Of a stretch of DNA of 64,000 nt, positions 25,202 to 37,176 are shown piece after piece. Made by a program: the position numbers and the translations under genes. The notes under the pieces are model-generated. The model ran no database searches, was not told the DNA's origin, and saw only the letters and a program-made list of their open reading frames with translations. The stretch lies in assembly GCA_039654915.1 (NCBI GenBank), contig CM077597.1, positions 86,926,001 through 86,990,000 on the forward strand. Reading direction: 5' to 3'. This DNA comes from Aquilaria yunnanensis (lineage: Eukaryota; Streptophyta; Magnoliopsida; Malvales; Thymelaeaceae). Positions within the stretch are counted from its first letter, which is position 1. Every line of letters starts with the position of its first letter.

Positions 25202-25632
25202 GACATGAAGAGTACCTCGGGCTATTATTTCACATTTGGTTCAGGTATTTTTTGTTAGAGCTCAAGAAAACAGGAAAATATTGCACAATCAACAGTAGAA
25301 GCTGAGTACATTGTCGCTTCAACTGTTGTCAACCAAGCATTGTGGATCAGAAAAATTCTTGAAGATCTTGTGTTCAGGTAGTCTAAAGCAACAGTCATTT
25401 TGTATGATAACAAGTTTGCTGTGCTATAGTGAAGAATCCTGTCTTTCATGGAAAGACTAAGCATATTAAGATCAAGATTTATGCCATTAGAGAAGCTGAA
25501 AAAGAGCAAGAGGTTCAACTGAAGCATTGTGAAGCTAAGGACCAATTAGCTGATATTTTCACCAAAGGATTGCAGAAGACAAGATTTAAAATGCTAAGAG
25601 AGAGACTTGGAGTTTGCAACAGCTCTTGCATC

Positions 25633-25641
25633 AAGGAAGAG
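25633..25641 (+). promoter_or_regulatory. Copia polypurine tract
   Basis: AAGGAAGAG directly abuts the right LTR start TGATGACAG, the normal position for plus-strand priming. Confidence 0.75.
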
Positions 25642-25910
25642 TGATGACAGTAGCTACTGTGATGATAAGAGCTGTCATTTTTAATGTCTTTTTTGATATT
25701 TTGATTTTAATCTAAGTAAAAGAGCAAAAGGTGTGGTGGAGCTTAAGTCTAGTAGTAGATATGCTCCTTAAGTTAAGGGATTAGTTGAAGACTTTTTTAC
25801 TTTTGTAAGTATATAAATATCAACAATACAATGATTAGTTTGGAAGTTTTCCTACATTTTTTAATGTGTTCTTTGGTTCTCCTTTCCAATTCTCACTCTA
25901 TTATCTATCA
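25642..25910 (+). repeat. Copia right LTR
   Basis: Starts TGATGACAGTAGC and ends ATTATCTATCA. Same layout and length as the left LTR, with scattered substitutions. Confidence 0.9.
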
Positions 25911-28439
25911 ATTGTGTTATTTAATCACCAAGTTTTTTGATTGATTTTATCTACCACCTACTGCCATGCAGCTTTTTTCCTCATGCCTCTGGCAACTAGG
26001 AGCTTAAGACAATGCAATGGAAATTCATTAGCATTACATTGAAATCTCTCAATTGGTACCTGAACTAAAGTTGAATCCTTACCAACCCCATAAAGACTAC
26101 TTTTTGATATTTGTACTTTCAGCCCTAAAATCCATAAAAAGCCTTTTAGGATTCTCATTAAAATTTGCAGATTTTCATAACTCTGTTCACCAAAGAACAA
26201 TATGTCATCAACATATTGAAGGTGAGCTAAAAGTGCATTGTTTTTGCAAATTCTTACTCCTTTGAATAGTTCTTTCTCGGTTGCCTCCTACATCAAAACA
26301 TTCAAAGCCTCCTGCAGCGATCAAATAAAGAAATGGGGAAGACGAGCCCTTTGCCTCAAAACCTTTCTCCATCCTAATTTCTCTATTAAGCATCATTTAC
26401 CATTACCGAGACAAAATTTGAGTCCAAGTAAGCGCTAATTCATTTTCACCATTTAGTTCCAAACCCCATATAAAAGAAACCGAGTTCAAGAATTTTCAAT
26501 TTATACTATCAAAAGACTTTTCAAACTCTACTTGCAATAACAACGCCATCTGGTTTTCTTGAGAAGTCCATAGCATCCTTTACGATTAATAACCCATCAA
26601 GTATTTGCCTTCCTTTTCAAAAAGCTGTTTGATTTTCTCCAATGACAAATGGTACCACTAATTTCAATCTTTTGGTCAACACTTTTGCAACAATCTTATA
26701 CATACAGCCAATCAAGCTAATTGGATGGAAATGCTTCACTATCAGGAGATTTACTTTCTTTGGGACCAAAACAATGAAGGAAGCACTGCATCTTTTTTCT
26801 ATTTTCCTTTTGCTCCTAAAGTCCAATGCATAGCTAATTCCTTTGTTTTTTTATAGTTTCCTAATTTTTCTTAATGAAATTGAAGGTATATCCATCAGGA
26901 CCGATGCTTTTAACCCACCATATTCCCACACCACTTCTTTGATCTCTTTTCTATGAATGGCTTCTCAAGCATCTGAACCATTTCTTCCGGAAGTCTTTTC
27001 GAATTACTGTCAGAAAATGAAGCTGTATAGTGACATTCTTCACTGAAACTTATTTTGAAAAATCTGAAAAATTTAGCCCTGATGCAAGACCGCTTCTCTA
27101 TTTACTACCCATTTATGGAAATCCCGGCTATTGTCTTTTTTTTCTGCCATTAACAACTTTATGAAAATAATTTGGATCAATGCTTGTTGAAGGACTTTCT
27201 TAGGACTTTTGCTTCAACAAGCATTCTTGTTTTCTCTCCAATTCATATAATGCATCAATGTTGTCCACTCTTATTTTCTTTGTCTGCTTTATTTAAGTCC
27301 ATGTATTCTGCTTAAACATCCCACCTATGCACTTCTTCTTTTGCCTTGGCAATGCGTTAGTTCAAATCACCAAAAGTATCAGTCTTCTGAATCTTTAATG
27401 CTCTTTTCAGTAATTTTAGTTTTATTTCAATATAAATGCAAGCCTACCAATTGTGTTATTCTCAGACCAAACTTTCTTCAGAAGATCCTTGAATGAAGCA
27501 CACTCCTTCCACAAATTGAAGAATCCGAATAAAGAAGGGCCAAAGTCTGAATAATTTTGCTTTTAGGACAATCGAACAATGATTGGATATGCATCGATTC
27601 AATGCCACCGTGTCAAAATTTGGCCAATTTTTTATAAAAGCTCTAGAAGCTAATATTCGATCCAGCTTACTAACTTTTGAACTGTGCTTGTTATACCAAG
27701 TAAATCTATGACCTCCAAGGTTCATATCAACAAAACCAGAGAGATCAATGAATTTGTTAAATTAATTTGAATCTTTCTGATCAAAAGTACTTCCCCTTCT
27801 TCTCCTCCTCCTCAAGTCCTGTACAACGTTGCTTCACAGACTATGTTTCTGGTAATATCATGCTGAGCATATGCATCAACAAATATTAATAGTTCAGAGA
27901 GAATTTTCCAATTACCTACAATACCAATATACTTACCACCAATAAATTAATCAATTACAAAGGTCAGTGAACTATGCAGAATGCAAATTAATCCACCCAA
28001 TCTACCAGAAGCTACTTTATGTGTTGAATAACAAAGGGAGGAGACCCAGATTGATCTGATTTTTTAGCGGCAATGTCTGCAAGCTTCGTTTCCTGCAATG
28101 CTACAAATTTGACCTTATCCTTGCATATTAGTTCTCTCAACAGCCTTTTCTTCACACTTTTATCAATCCTTCTGACATTTAAACACATCAAATGTATATC
28201 TTAAAGCAATACTCCATTCCTCCGAATCCTTGGAAAATCTAAACACTGAGCCACTGGGTCTTCCTGATGTCCTCATCCTTTCTTTCTATTGTCATGATTC
28301 AGAACAAACCTTTCGTCAAAGGAGATCCCCAGCATTTTGCTAAACTCAACCATCCTCTCTATTTCATTTTATATCACCTCTTCTTCACTATAAATATGCT
28401 TCCCTTTTACTTGTTTTGCTAAATGCTAAATATTTGCGT

Positions 28440-30060
28440 TAGGGATTCAATCGCCTGCTATCTTTGAATCAGCTTGTAAGTCTGGAGCTTCTGAATTTGG
28501 GTTGAAGCTCGATTTTCCTACAAAACATATTTCTGCTTTTCCTGTCTGAAAGTTCTTTCCCAGGCTAATTTTCGCCAAATTCATGTTCCTCTTTTTTATT
28601 GATATATTTTCCGAGATGGGCATGGGATTTTCTTTGCTCCTCACCCTTGAATTATTTGCTTCATCATGGGCCTCCAAAGATTTTTCTTTGGGTCTCTGGA
28701 ATTGAGACACTATTAGGCTTACATCGGTTTCATTCTTATCCGAACTTTTGAATTTTTGAGCCCCCATCTTTGTATCAATAAAATTCTCTTCATTTTGCTA
28801 CAACTATTGTGTGTCTATATCCAATGTGTCTCTAATGGCATTCTTCTCAGAACTATCAGCATAGTTTATTTCTTGCTTCTTCTAAGAATCATTATCATTT
28901 CTTTGTAGATTCAAACCTGATGCTCTGGATTCATTAATTACGTTAATGTCCTTATGCAATGCTTCTTCAATTTTTGAATTAAACTCATCTCATGATTGTT
29001 CATCCTCTTCCTTGTCATGTTGGGGATATGAACCTCTGCTAAAATATTAAACATATTCTTTGTTTGAGTCCGACGAACTACAACATCGAACCGAATCATG
29101 TTTGAACCTTTTATGTTGCCACAACTCTGACCTGAAATAAATCATTACTGATTTTAATGGTTAAGATCTTCTCAATATACTCTAAGGTACAAGTCAAAAA
29201 TTACACCCTTCCAAAATCAAGCATTTCCTTTTTCCACTGTGTCTTTGTCAGTTTGAACAACTTTTCCCCACAAAACTCTGATGATTGTGAAAGTTTGTTC
29301 TGCCCAAGCCTGAAGAGAAACTCCTTCACAGATCAACCAAACAAGTCTTCTAGGTGTGTTGAGGTTTCTTTTCCATGACATGACCTAACCGAACCATTGT
29401 GATAGCCAATCCTTCCCGTTCTCCGACATTTCATTCACCATTTCATTTGAAGAACATTCTAGTAGTACACGCATGCCACCAATGTGTTTTACCTTGCATG
29501 GGCCAATTGCTTCAGCAGCACATAATCGTTGTAGTGATTGTATTGTGTCAGGATTTGATACTTCCACTACTGCACATTTCTTAAGCCACAACCTTTCTTC
29601 CTTCCTTGAACTGATCTCTATGCTAGCCCATGCTTCCTTGCTTTGATATCCTGGAATTGACACTTTTGTGCCATTTCACCTTGCAGACACTACATCTGAA
29701 TATTTTTGCCAATCAATTGTTGTAAGATTTTCCCAGAATGGATTTTTGTTCTTTGGAGCCAAGCTAGCGATTTACTCATTCTTCTCCATTCCAAATTTGA
29801 TAATATTCACCTGAAGTTTGTATATGCCAATCCAAATATTGTTCAACTCTTTTTCTAACACTTTTGGTTTATTTGTCTTTCTGAATCTCACAAATATGAA
29901 ATGGAGGCCCTTTCTTATCTCTTCCTTGCAATGTACATATTCACCAGTATTCCATATCTTTCAAAATCCTTCCATAAGTCGCCTTCTTCCCACTTATCTG
30001 CATAATTTGTAAAGAAATAGGATGTTGAGAATCTGTCTCACACTCTATTTCGCCATTCCC
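28440..30060 (-). pseudogene. LINE ORF1 remnant (RRM-type)
   Basis: Minus strand 29930-29825 reads the end of an RRM in broken frames (FIFVRFRK-like, then LEKELNNIWIGIYKLQVN), the same layout as the ORF1 of the plus-strand LINE at 790-1990. Downstream, 29663-29385 reads AWASIEISSRKEERLWLKKC then IGGMRVLLECSSN, resembling the DUF4283-like segment of plant LINE ORF1 proteins. The tail at 28767-28447 is low complexity. Stops are present between blocks. Confidence 0.65.
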
Positions 30061-30080
30061 CAACTTGCCAAAAATTTAAC

Positions 30081-32229
30081 ACCAAGACCGTAGTACCTTA
30101 GATGTCAAGTGCATCTATTTCAGGCACCAAGCTGACGAATAAAACAACCTAATTATGTTACAAATGTCAATCTATAAAGCTCTCAAGTTAATTATTACCT
30201 TAAAAATTTTAATTGGTATAAACAAAGATGAGTTGGATTGTCAATAGTGCGCTATCAACTTAAGTCGTTTGTTGTTGTAGTGGTGACTACAAAAATATAA
30301 TTCCTAACATTTATTTGGATTGTTCACATGTGTGCTGAAGCTAGACATTCTTGATGATATAAGTGGTTGACAGAGTCCATTTAATGGGTAGATATTTTTG
30401 GATTGGTTATGGTTATTTAGTAGATGTTTTTTGTAGTAATTTATGCTTATTTTATAGGTTGGTATTTGTTCGAGGATTGCATGGAAAAAGACCGAAAAAT
30501 GCAGAGAAGGGGAGCATTAATGCCAAGTTGCATGGCATCACAGTGCACGGGCTTGTCAACATTGATGGCCGATTTGGCATGTGCACAGGGATGAAGCACG
30601 TAACATTACAAAGACCGAACTCTGCGACGCCACAATCTTACAAACTGAAGCCAAAACAGCGTCGCGGTTTGGCTAGTTCCCTACTTTGACAAAAAGTGTG
30701 ACGACAATATAAGTTTTTGGTTTCACAAGGGTTTGGAAGGTAGTGGCCATTTTAGACGAGAAAAAAAAAAAAAACAGATTGGAGAGCAGTTTGGCAAGAA
30801 AGAAATGATGATTCAAAGGCAAGAGTGAAGAAATTCATCCTCGCACTTGAAGATCATTTTTTCTCAGCAGAGAATTAATTCTTCCTCTTTTTTCAATTTC
30901 TTTTCAATATCAGAATTTTCAATGATTATTTTGAAGGTCTCTTCCATGAGTTTCAGTAGCTAAATTCCATTTCTTTCTTAGGGGATATAAGAATCTTGTT
31001 GATTTTTTAATGCATATTTGATTTTTATCTTCAATCACCATATGTTTTAATTTAACTTTCTCTTGCAACTAATGAAACTCTATGGCTATGTGTTTATTTC
31101 TTGATATAGGTTCATCTTCGAGATAAAAAACTTGTGTTAAAAGATAGAGAGAAAATTGGCTAGATCAACTTAAGGATCGAGAAACCCAAGCATCTAGAAG
31201 GTTAAATAGACAAAATTGAGTGTAAACTCCTCTAGCTTCAGGCATAGTAATAAATTGCCTTTAAAATTAGATGGCCTTAGAATAATTTGTCCTCAAGCGA
31301 GGAAATTAGGCACCAGTACATTCACCTACAAGATAGGAAGGTGGGAAGAAGGTAAAAGTTAGATAGCATTAAGACTATATAAGAGGATATGCTCCTAGGA
31401 GAGTTCTTTGTGTTATTGACTTTTATTAGTTTCTTGAGTTATCAACTAGTTCGAATCTTAAAGTAATAGTTTAGATTTAATTAGTATTTCATTTATTTTT
31501 GTTTACAACTTAATTTCTTTCATCTTTTTTGTTCCACTCTCCTTTTTAGTTTAATTACTTGCTGCACATTCTAGCGAAGTTTAACTTGTTCAATCTCTTT
31601 CCATATTATGGATCACAAAAAGAAGTTCACAGCTACATATGTCCTTGTATGAATGGGTGGCAAATTTCATGCAAGCATGTAGGAATTGGCTGCCGGTGTA
31701 ATATTCTTCTTTTTTTTTCGGCAAAATCAGATTCATACATATATAGGTTGTAATATTTTGTGTCATAGCAACTTGTTGGGGTTCTTTTAATAAAAATTTC
31801 TTGAAGTATTGATCAAAAAAATAAAGTTTAACTTGTCACTCAATTCATGTGGAGATGTTACTCTAATATTCATCACTATGTGAAAACTTGACCATTTATG
31901 CACTTGCAAATTCACAACAATGATGTCATAATTCACTTTATATTTGTCCATAACCACTTTATATCTAGTAGCCACACTAGGCTCCAACAACCCCAAAATC
32001 GAGTTTTAGGGACGAGGTATATCGTGGTTGATACCAAAACATCTTTGGAAAACTTTGAGATGGATTCGAGAGATTCGTCGAAATCATCCATGAGATCAAC
32101 GCTTGTGGCTTAACACGCTTGTGGCTTAACTTGGTTCAGCCCTTGGAAGGTCTGTCCCTTGCTGGCACCTTCCAGCCTTCGGACGATCACACCAAAGTCA
32201 GAGAAACGACAACGGGACTTGGCCATACT
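30081..32229. other. Unassigned DNA between LINE and family A copy 3
   Basis: A plus-strand frame at 30363-30689 encodes 108 residues without a recognisable domain. The rest is AT-rich. No element ends found. Confidence 0.4.
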
Positions 32230-32409
32230 GTTTAGTGGGTACCTACGATAGGCGATATTATGGATAAGCTTGAGGCTGTGGACGAATTAGTGTTCTCAAG
32301 CTTGGCATCTGGGTACCCCTAGACAGCTACTCAAAACATAGCAATCAGTCTCTCTTCTTAGAAACATTTAAGTTTGAAATGAAGATTAATGAGGACTAAG
32401 AAAGATGAA

Positions 32410-33130
32410 AAAATGTGCATTGCAACTACCATGAAGTTAAATATTGCGGTATATCGCTTACCCAATGTTTTCATATTTTTTCATTTTATCGTGTGGTATA
32501 CTGCAGTATTTTACGATATTTCACATACCGCTTTTTTTATGTGTACATTTTATTCAAAAATGACAGTATATTGCAAATACTGTGAAGTATGTACAGCAGT
32601 ATTTTATTTTTCACGGATGCGTGTGAGATATTTTTTTTCATTATTTTACATTAAAATATCATAAATATATAAAACATTAAAATATAATTAATACACATAT
32701 CATAAATAAATATTTTTTTTGGTTATTTTTTTTAGTTAACATAAAAATTTAAATGTTACTTTGACCCAGCTAGGAACTTAATGTGATATTAGAAAATGTA
32801 TTTTTATTATTAAAGTATTATTTTTTTTCTCTTATATCAATAAATTAGTTTCTTTCTGAGTATTATTTATTTTGTTCTATATATAACATTTTTCTATGTT
32901 TTTTGTATTAAAAAAAATTTTCTATCACATATATTTTATTTATATTTGAAAAATTATGATGAGATAAATTAGAATAAATATAAAATTGTAAAAAAAATTT
33001 ATGTCATCTTAAAATAATATTCTAACATTTTTTTATGAAAACGGTCACAGTATATGGCACAATATGCTATGCGGTATACCTTAAAAATTTGAGGTGTGAT
33101 ATAACTAGCGGTAATGGTATCTAACACTTT
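32410..33130. mobile_element. Insertion absent from the paralogous copy, unclassified
   Basis: This AT-rich block, with inverted words ATATTGCGGTATATCGC at the left and TATGCGGTATACC at the right, is missing at the equivalent point of copy 2 (near 12045-12060). The ends look partly inverted, suggesting a small DNA element, but no clear target duplication was found. Confidence 0.45.
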
Positions 33131-34588
33131 GATTACCACTCACTTTTTGCACATAAGTTAAGAAAAATAAAAAGAATAATATTAAAATATTGCAAAGATT
33201 TTGAGAACCTAAAATAGTCAATGTTGTAAAGAAAATTCGATAAGTGGAGTAATTATTATTTTTGGTAAAAAGAAAGTCTTTGGTAGGGCATGAGTTCAAT
33301 TATGATTCCTATCTTTTAGGATAGAATTCGGATAAGACAATATGCTACCAAACAGTTTTTGGAATGGAATTGGCCATTCCAACGCATAAAACAAACCTGC
33401 CAATTTCACAAGTTTTTTAAAAACAGATTGGTAGTGTAATCTCTTACCCAATTCTTCCTAAAAAAAAAATGTATCGTAATTCAACATACAATATATTCAC
33501 TACCACAAAGTTTTTATTGAGTCAACCGTATTTGAAATGTAATTTCCTGCTTGAATTTAAAAACAATTTTTTTAAGAACAAAATTCTAATTAATGATGAA
33601 GCCGCTTCGAACATAGTATTTGACTCAATTTTATTGGATGGATTTGGTTTGTTATTATATACTGCTGCAATACGAACACAAACAAATTAGTTACAAACTA
33701 TCACCGATCTCGTTCCAAATTCTTACCCCACAATAGGGCAGACTCGATAACTAGCAAGAGCCATAAATGCTATACTGATCGTTTGATCAAATTTTGTTAG
33801 CTGTGTGGCTTAAGGGGGTTTTCTAACTAACTTGCCTGTGTTCAAACCTAATTGTTGGTAATGGCCTTTTTCTTATCCGTTCATATTCAATACAGGGTTT
33901 GAGCTTTTTATAAGTGTGAAAATAAATATTATTAAAATAAATGGAATACAAATTTATCAGTTTCAGAAAGATACCTGACCAACGATTTGGACCCTACATC
34001 CTGCTCTCCACTCGAAATCCTAAATAAATCTCCCCAGTTTTAAAGATTCAAACACCCCCTACATATACCAGTAAAATACAAAATTTTAGTCTCAAAAGTT
34101 CCAGTACCAACACCCAAAAAAATAAAAATAAAAATCTAGTTTTTAACCATTATTTCAATCTTTTCAATTCACATTCCATTGATGATCCTTTTGGCCTTCA
34201 TATCCATTCTTCTTACGCCCCTTTTTCTATTCCTTAGCTTCATTGTAATTTTAAAAAATTCTCAATGCAAGTTCCCCACAATCGTTAAATTACACCTTTG
34301 TAAGATTGGTAATGTTGCTTTCTTGATTATTAACCCCGGGTTCAAAACTCCTACTATTCTCGTTGACATGATCCAATGACCCATCAATTGAAGAACTTGA
34401 ATCAATAGAACTTGCTCCCTTATCAAGCTCAACAACGATTTTCTCAGGCCATTTTTCCCTCCCAAATCCAAATCCAAATCCAAATAAGTTAGAGAAAGCC
34501 TGACCTTATTTTGCATTTTTTGCCGCCACCTATGTCACTTCCAAAATTAGCCAAAGAATGTCCGTTATCCCTGCCTCATAATATTATA

Positions 34589-35427
34589 CTCTCTTCATCT
34601 CATATTTTTTGCACTGTATTATTTTTTGGGTTGTCTCAAATTCTTTGTACCGTTTCCTTTTTAGTAAGTTTTCCTAAACAACTTTACAATTATACCCCCA
34701 TCCTCATCTACTCTTCTCTTGTTCGTTTTGAACATTCTCTATTCCTCCAATCCTCTTGTTGGCCACTGCTGGCATGGTCAAGGCGGCCAATCAAGGTGGC
34801 GGGGAGAGGAGATCAGGCCAGCGAACGACGGGGTACATTGGAAGTGAGAGGCTATAAGGCGATGAGGCGACAAGGCGATGAGGCAAGGACATCGAGGAGC
34901 CCAAATCGATGAGATGAGGAGAAGATCGAAGGGGTTTAGGCTGGGAATCGTGAACGGCGATCATCGATTTGATGAGGGTGAAGGCGAAAGCTAGGAGGTG
35001 GAAGTTGAGACAGTTAGAGATTAGTACTCTGGTGACGGTCGAAGACCCGTCAGAGGCGATGAAACGCGGTTGCACTGCTGGGTGGGGACGTGACAAAGGT
35101 AACAAATCGCATTGAAGACCCGTCGGAGGTGATGAAACGCGATTGCACTATTGGGTGGGGATGCGATAGAGGTGACGAATCGCTGGCGATTTGACGGTGG
35201 TTGTGCTGTGGAATAATTGGCGGTTGTGCTGCGAGAATCACTGTGGATTGAGGATGGGGTGGACTAACAAGGTTGAGCAAATTTGAAATTTTTGTTTGAA
35301 TCGTTTACATTCAAGATGTTTGAGAGATAAGGGATGGGAGGGTAGAATTGTCCAAGATGTTAAAATTGTTACTCACTTAAAAAATTGTGCAAAGTCAAAT
35401 GTTGCGATCAATGTGGGACGGAGGGAG
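34589..35427. mobile_element. Stowaway-like (Tc1/mariner) element with GC-rich cargo, 839 bp
   Basis: The left end is CTCTCTTCATCTCATATTTT. The right end read on the other strand is CTCCCTCCGTCCCACATT, the classic Stowaway terminus. TA flanks both sides (34587-34588 and 35428-35429). Subterminal GCACTGTATTATTTTTTGGG and the inverted TTTGCACAATTTTTTAAGTG also pair loosely. The empty site is visible in copies 1 and 2 (CATAATATTGTAACA and CTAATATTGTAACA). At about 840 bp it is long for a Stowaway MITE, because 34770-35280 is GC-rich unrelated sequence. Confidence 0.85.
35041..35186. repeat. Tandem repeat, period 73 bp, inside the Stowaway-like element
   Basis: Two units starting at 35041 and 35114, both reading GAAGACCCGTC then GAGG then GATGAAACGCG then TTGCACT then TGGGTGGGGA, with about ten differences. 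No stable reading frame. Confidence 0.85.
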
Positions 35428-35545
35428 TAATACTTAGAGAGTTTGGGTATTGTAATATTAATTTTATGCTGATGGAAAAAACATGTGATGTTATTGTACA
35501 AAATGTAAAATAACTCATTAAGTTAAGACATCTAATGACAATATC

Positions 35546-36000
35546 CGCTATAACAAAATGGGTCATTAGTGACATTTTTTTAAACTTTTACCGGTGTTTT
35601 TGAAATGCAGGAAGACCTTTCCTGACAATTTCGGAACACCACAAAAATATGCAACCTAGGAACATGTTGGTAAAGGTTTCAGGTTTTTTCCTGTGTTTTA
35701 GAAACACAGGTAAAGTACAATCATTAGTAACACTTCTGATGAGAAATGTGGGTAAAATGACTATGTTTAGTTGCTTTTTTCTTTTCTGTAAAACACCATT
35801 AATGTATTGCATTTAGTAGCATTTTCATTGAAAAAACGTCGGTAATGTACAGATCATGTTGAAATTTTCCAACATTTGTATAACAAAATGCTGTTATTAA
35901 AGGGTAATTGAAATACTAATTTTCTCTTTTGGCATATCATTGTCCACTTATTTCTTAGTAGAAGGTCAAAATACTATATTATTATCTTCAATAAAAATTA
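35546..36000. mobile_element. CACTA-like left end with subterminal repeats
   Basis: Family A sequence stops at 35545 and CGCTATAACAAAATGGG begins. CGCTA differs by one base from CACTA. Following words (TTACCGGTGTTTTTG, CAGGAAGACCTTTCCTG, TTGGTAAAGG, AAACACAGGTAAAG, AACGTCGGTAATG) are short repeated motifs of the kind found under CACTA ends, and TATAACAAAATG recurs near 35880. Since the gene module to its right lies on the minus strand, this would be the 3' end of the element. Confidence 0.5.
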
Positions 36001-36939
36001 TGAGAAAATTCATATTGCATAATGAAATTTTTTAATTAATAAAATTTGTGCAATAAATTCATACATGTAGAAACTCTAGATATGAAAATATGATTTTTTT
36101 TTCATTGTTGTAGTCATGCCCTTATAACTCACATCCATACATCTACAAAGAAGTAAAAGTAAAACTAAAGGTTGGAGCTCCATGAATGCACATCCATCTC
36201 CAAAAGCTGTATAAGTGCTGCATCAATTCCTACTGCATCAATGTCGAAAATCTATACAAAATATTGACAAGAGTTAGACAAATAGATCAAAACAAATAAT
36301 GATGGAGGTTGTTAAACAAATATCAACAAAAAATTGCAGAGTCCTAAAAGGGAAGCACATGCAAGCCACCACATGCTAACTTTTTAAGCCTAATCTTCCA
36401 ACTGATTGGCAATCTTTTATGATTTTATCTGTATCTAAGATTACATTTACACCTTAAAAAAATACAAACAAGTGCTCATATATATGTATACCTCAAACAC
36501 AAACAGAGTACTCCAATTTGAATTTAGCAGTAGCAAAGTGGGCTACATGTTATCGTCCTCTTTTCTGGGTGTTGTCATACAAACAAAATAAACTAATCAT
36601 CCTTTATAGGAGAAGTCAAAATTTTCCACAACAAGGAAATCCTTAAAGGGGAAGGGAATTAGGATATAGGTGTACATCAAAATGATAAAGAAAAACTTGG
36701 AAAAAGAAAAGGAAAATAACACATTCTGTTTATTTATTTTCATTGGCACAACAAGCTATCCTGCCTTCAGACTCTGGACTAAAATCTTAAAGGGGGAAAG
36801 TGATTTACCTTGAAGCCTTTTACTTGACATTTACTCATCAACATGAAACATCATGTTCTGCTTGGACTTTTTTTTATCCGATAAAATAGAATGCAGCAAT
36901 AAATTATCTCATGTTTGACGTGATCATAAAAGATAACTA
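36001..36939. other. Probable 3' untranslated / internal CACTA sequence
   Basis: AT-rich, no gene read. It lies between the CACTA-like end and the last recognisable ORF2 exon. Confidence 0.35.
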
Positions 36940-37176
36940 GTTAAAGTTTGGCCTTTTGTAGAAGTAAAGCCACTTGTTCCTCCAACTTCTCCAAACGAGC
37001 ATTTTTCCTTCACATGTTTCTACAGATTTTCAACACAATCATCTTTCTCTTTCATTTCATGTCTCATCTCTTGCTTCTCACTTTGAAGTTGTTGTACCTC
37101 TATGGACTTAACATGGGCAACATGTGATCAAGAAGTTGACCCATAATAAGAAGAAGGAGGTGGGCCCTTTCCTATG

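Larger units (their letters stand above)
20817..25644 (+). pseudogene. Copia gag-pol remnant
   Basis: The frame starts MATSSSISSLSPPIFTGENY at 20817. Gag (UBN2-type) continues to about 21490. A CX2CX4HX4C zinc knuckle (CLHCKMTNHSKKFC) at about 21571-21612 is followed by a second knuckle that has lost its last cysteine (tyrosine instead). The protease motif DSGCSHHM is near 21817. The integrase zinc-binding part HKRFGH then CDICQFGK is at 22200-22325, core motifs HIDICGP and FIDYFTRFS follow, and then LRSDNGTEF near 22577. The RT is at 23300-24050 with YIDD at 23818-23829. RNase H is split by the solo LTR at 24342-25201: DD ends at 24341 and MKSTSGYYFTFGSG resumes after 25201. The stop is at 25642-25644. 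At least ten in-frame stops and several frameshifts. Confidence 0.88.
20428..25910 (+). mobile_element. Ty1/copia retrotransposon, nested in the LINE and carrying a solo LTR
   Basis: It has two matching LTRs (20428-20697 and 25642-25910), a primer-binding site, a gag-pol region in copia order (protease, integrase, RT, RNase H), and a purine tract before the right LTR. The full span is 5483 bp; removing the 860-bp insertion gives about 4.6 kb, normal for copia. GTTAT precedes the left LTR (20423-20427) and GTTAT occurs five bases beyond the right LTR (25916-25920), so a target duplication is likely but offset. It interrupts the reverse transcriptase of the minus-strand LINE. Stops in gag-pol mean it is inactive. 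Confidence 0.92.
18944..27790 (-). pseudogene. LINE ORF2 remnant (endonuclease, RT, zf-RVT, RNase H), interrupted
   Basis: Endonuclease C-terminal part at 27725-27600: GGHRFTWYN then SKLDRILAS. Reverse transcriptase: PISLIGCMYKIVAKVLTKRL then GENQTAF at 26770-26617, and YVDD on the minus strand at 26215-26204 within AHLQYVDDILFFGEQS. The frame breaks at the copia junction (25911/20427) and resumes with ITWVKSMLNSPPV. zf-RVT is at 20001-19700 (VKSAYY then FPLRVQMFLWWV). The RNase H C-terminal part is at 19130-18990 (SFVKWSVNEATHALVGKGL, usual form NEAAHALA). Multiple stops. Confidence 0.78.
18914..30080 (-). mobile_element. Degenerate minus-strand LINE, split by a copia element
   Basis: Reading the minus strand from about 30080 down, the order is RRM-type ORF1, endonuclease, reverse transcriptase (to 25911), then after the copia insertion the rest of the reverse transcriptase, zf-RVT and RNase H, ending in a T run at 18914-18924 that is the poly-A tail. 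This is the order of a plant L1-type LINE. The tail lies directly against family B sequence, giving one precise junction. The 5' end is approximate and no target duplication was found. Stops and frameshifts occur throughout. Confidence 0.8.
32230..35545. repeat. Repeat family A, copy 3
   Basis: Collinear with 11860-14120: CTCAAAACATAGCAATCAGTC, GAATTGGCCATTCC, CAATAGGGCAGACTCGATA and CCATCAATTGAAGAACTTGA blocks in the same order. Two insertions are absent from copy 2: about 32410-33130 and 34589-35427. It is cut off at 35545 by a CACTA-like end; the homologous sequence expected next (as at 14155 and 6215) is missing. Confidence 0.75.

Noticed and set aside
30363..30689. 108-residue plus-strand frame
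   Set aside because: No known domain, no start or splice context, and it lies in repeat-rich DNA.
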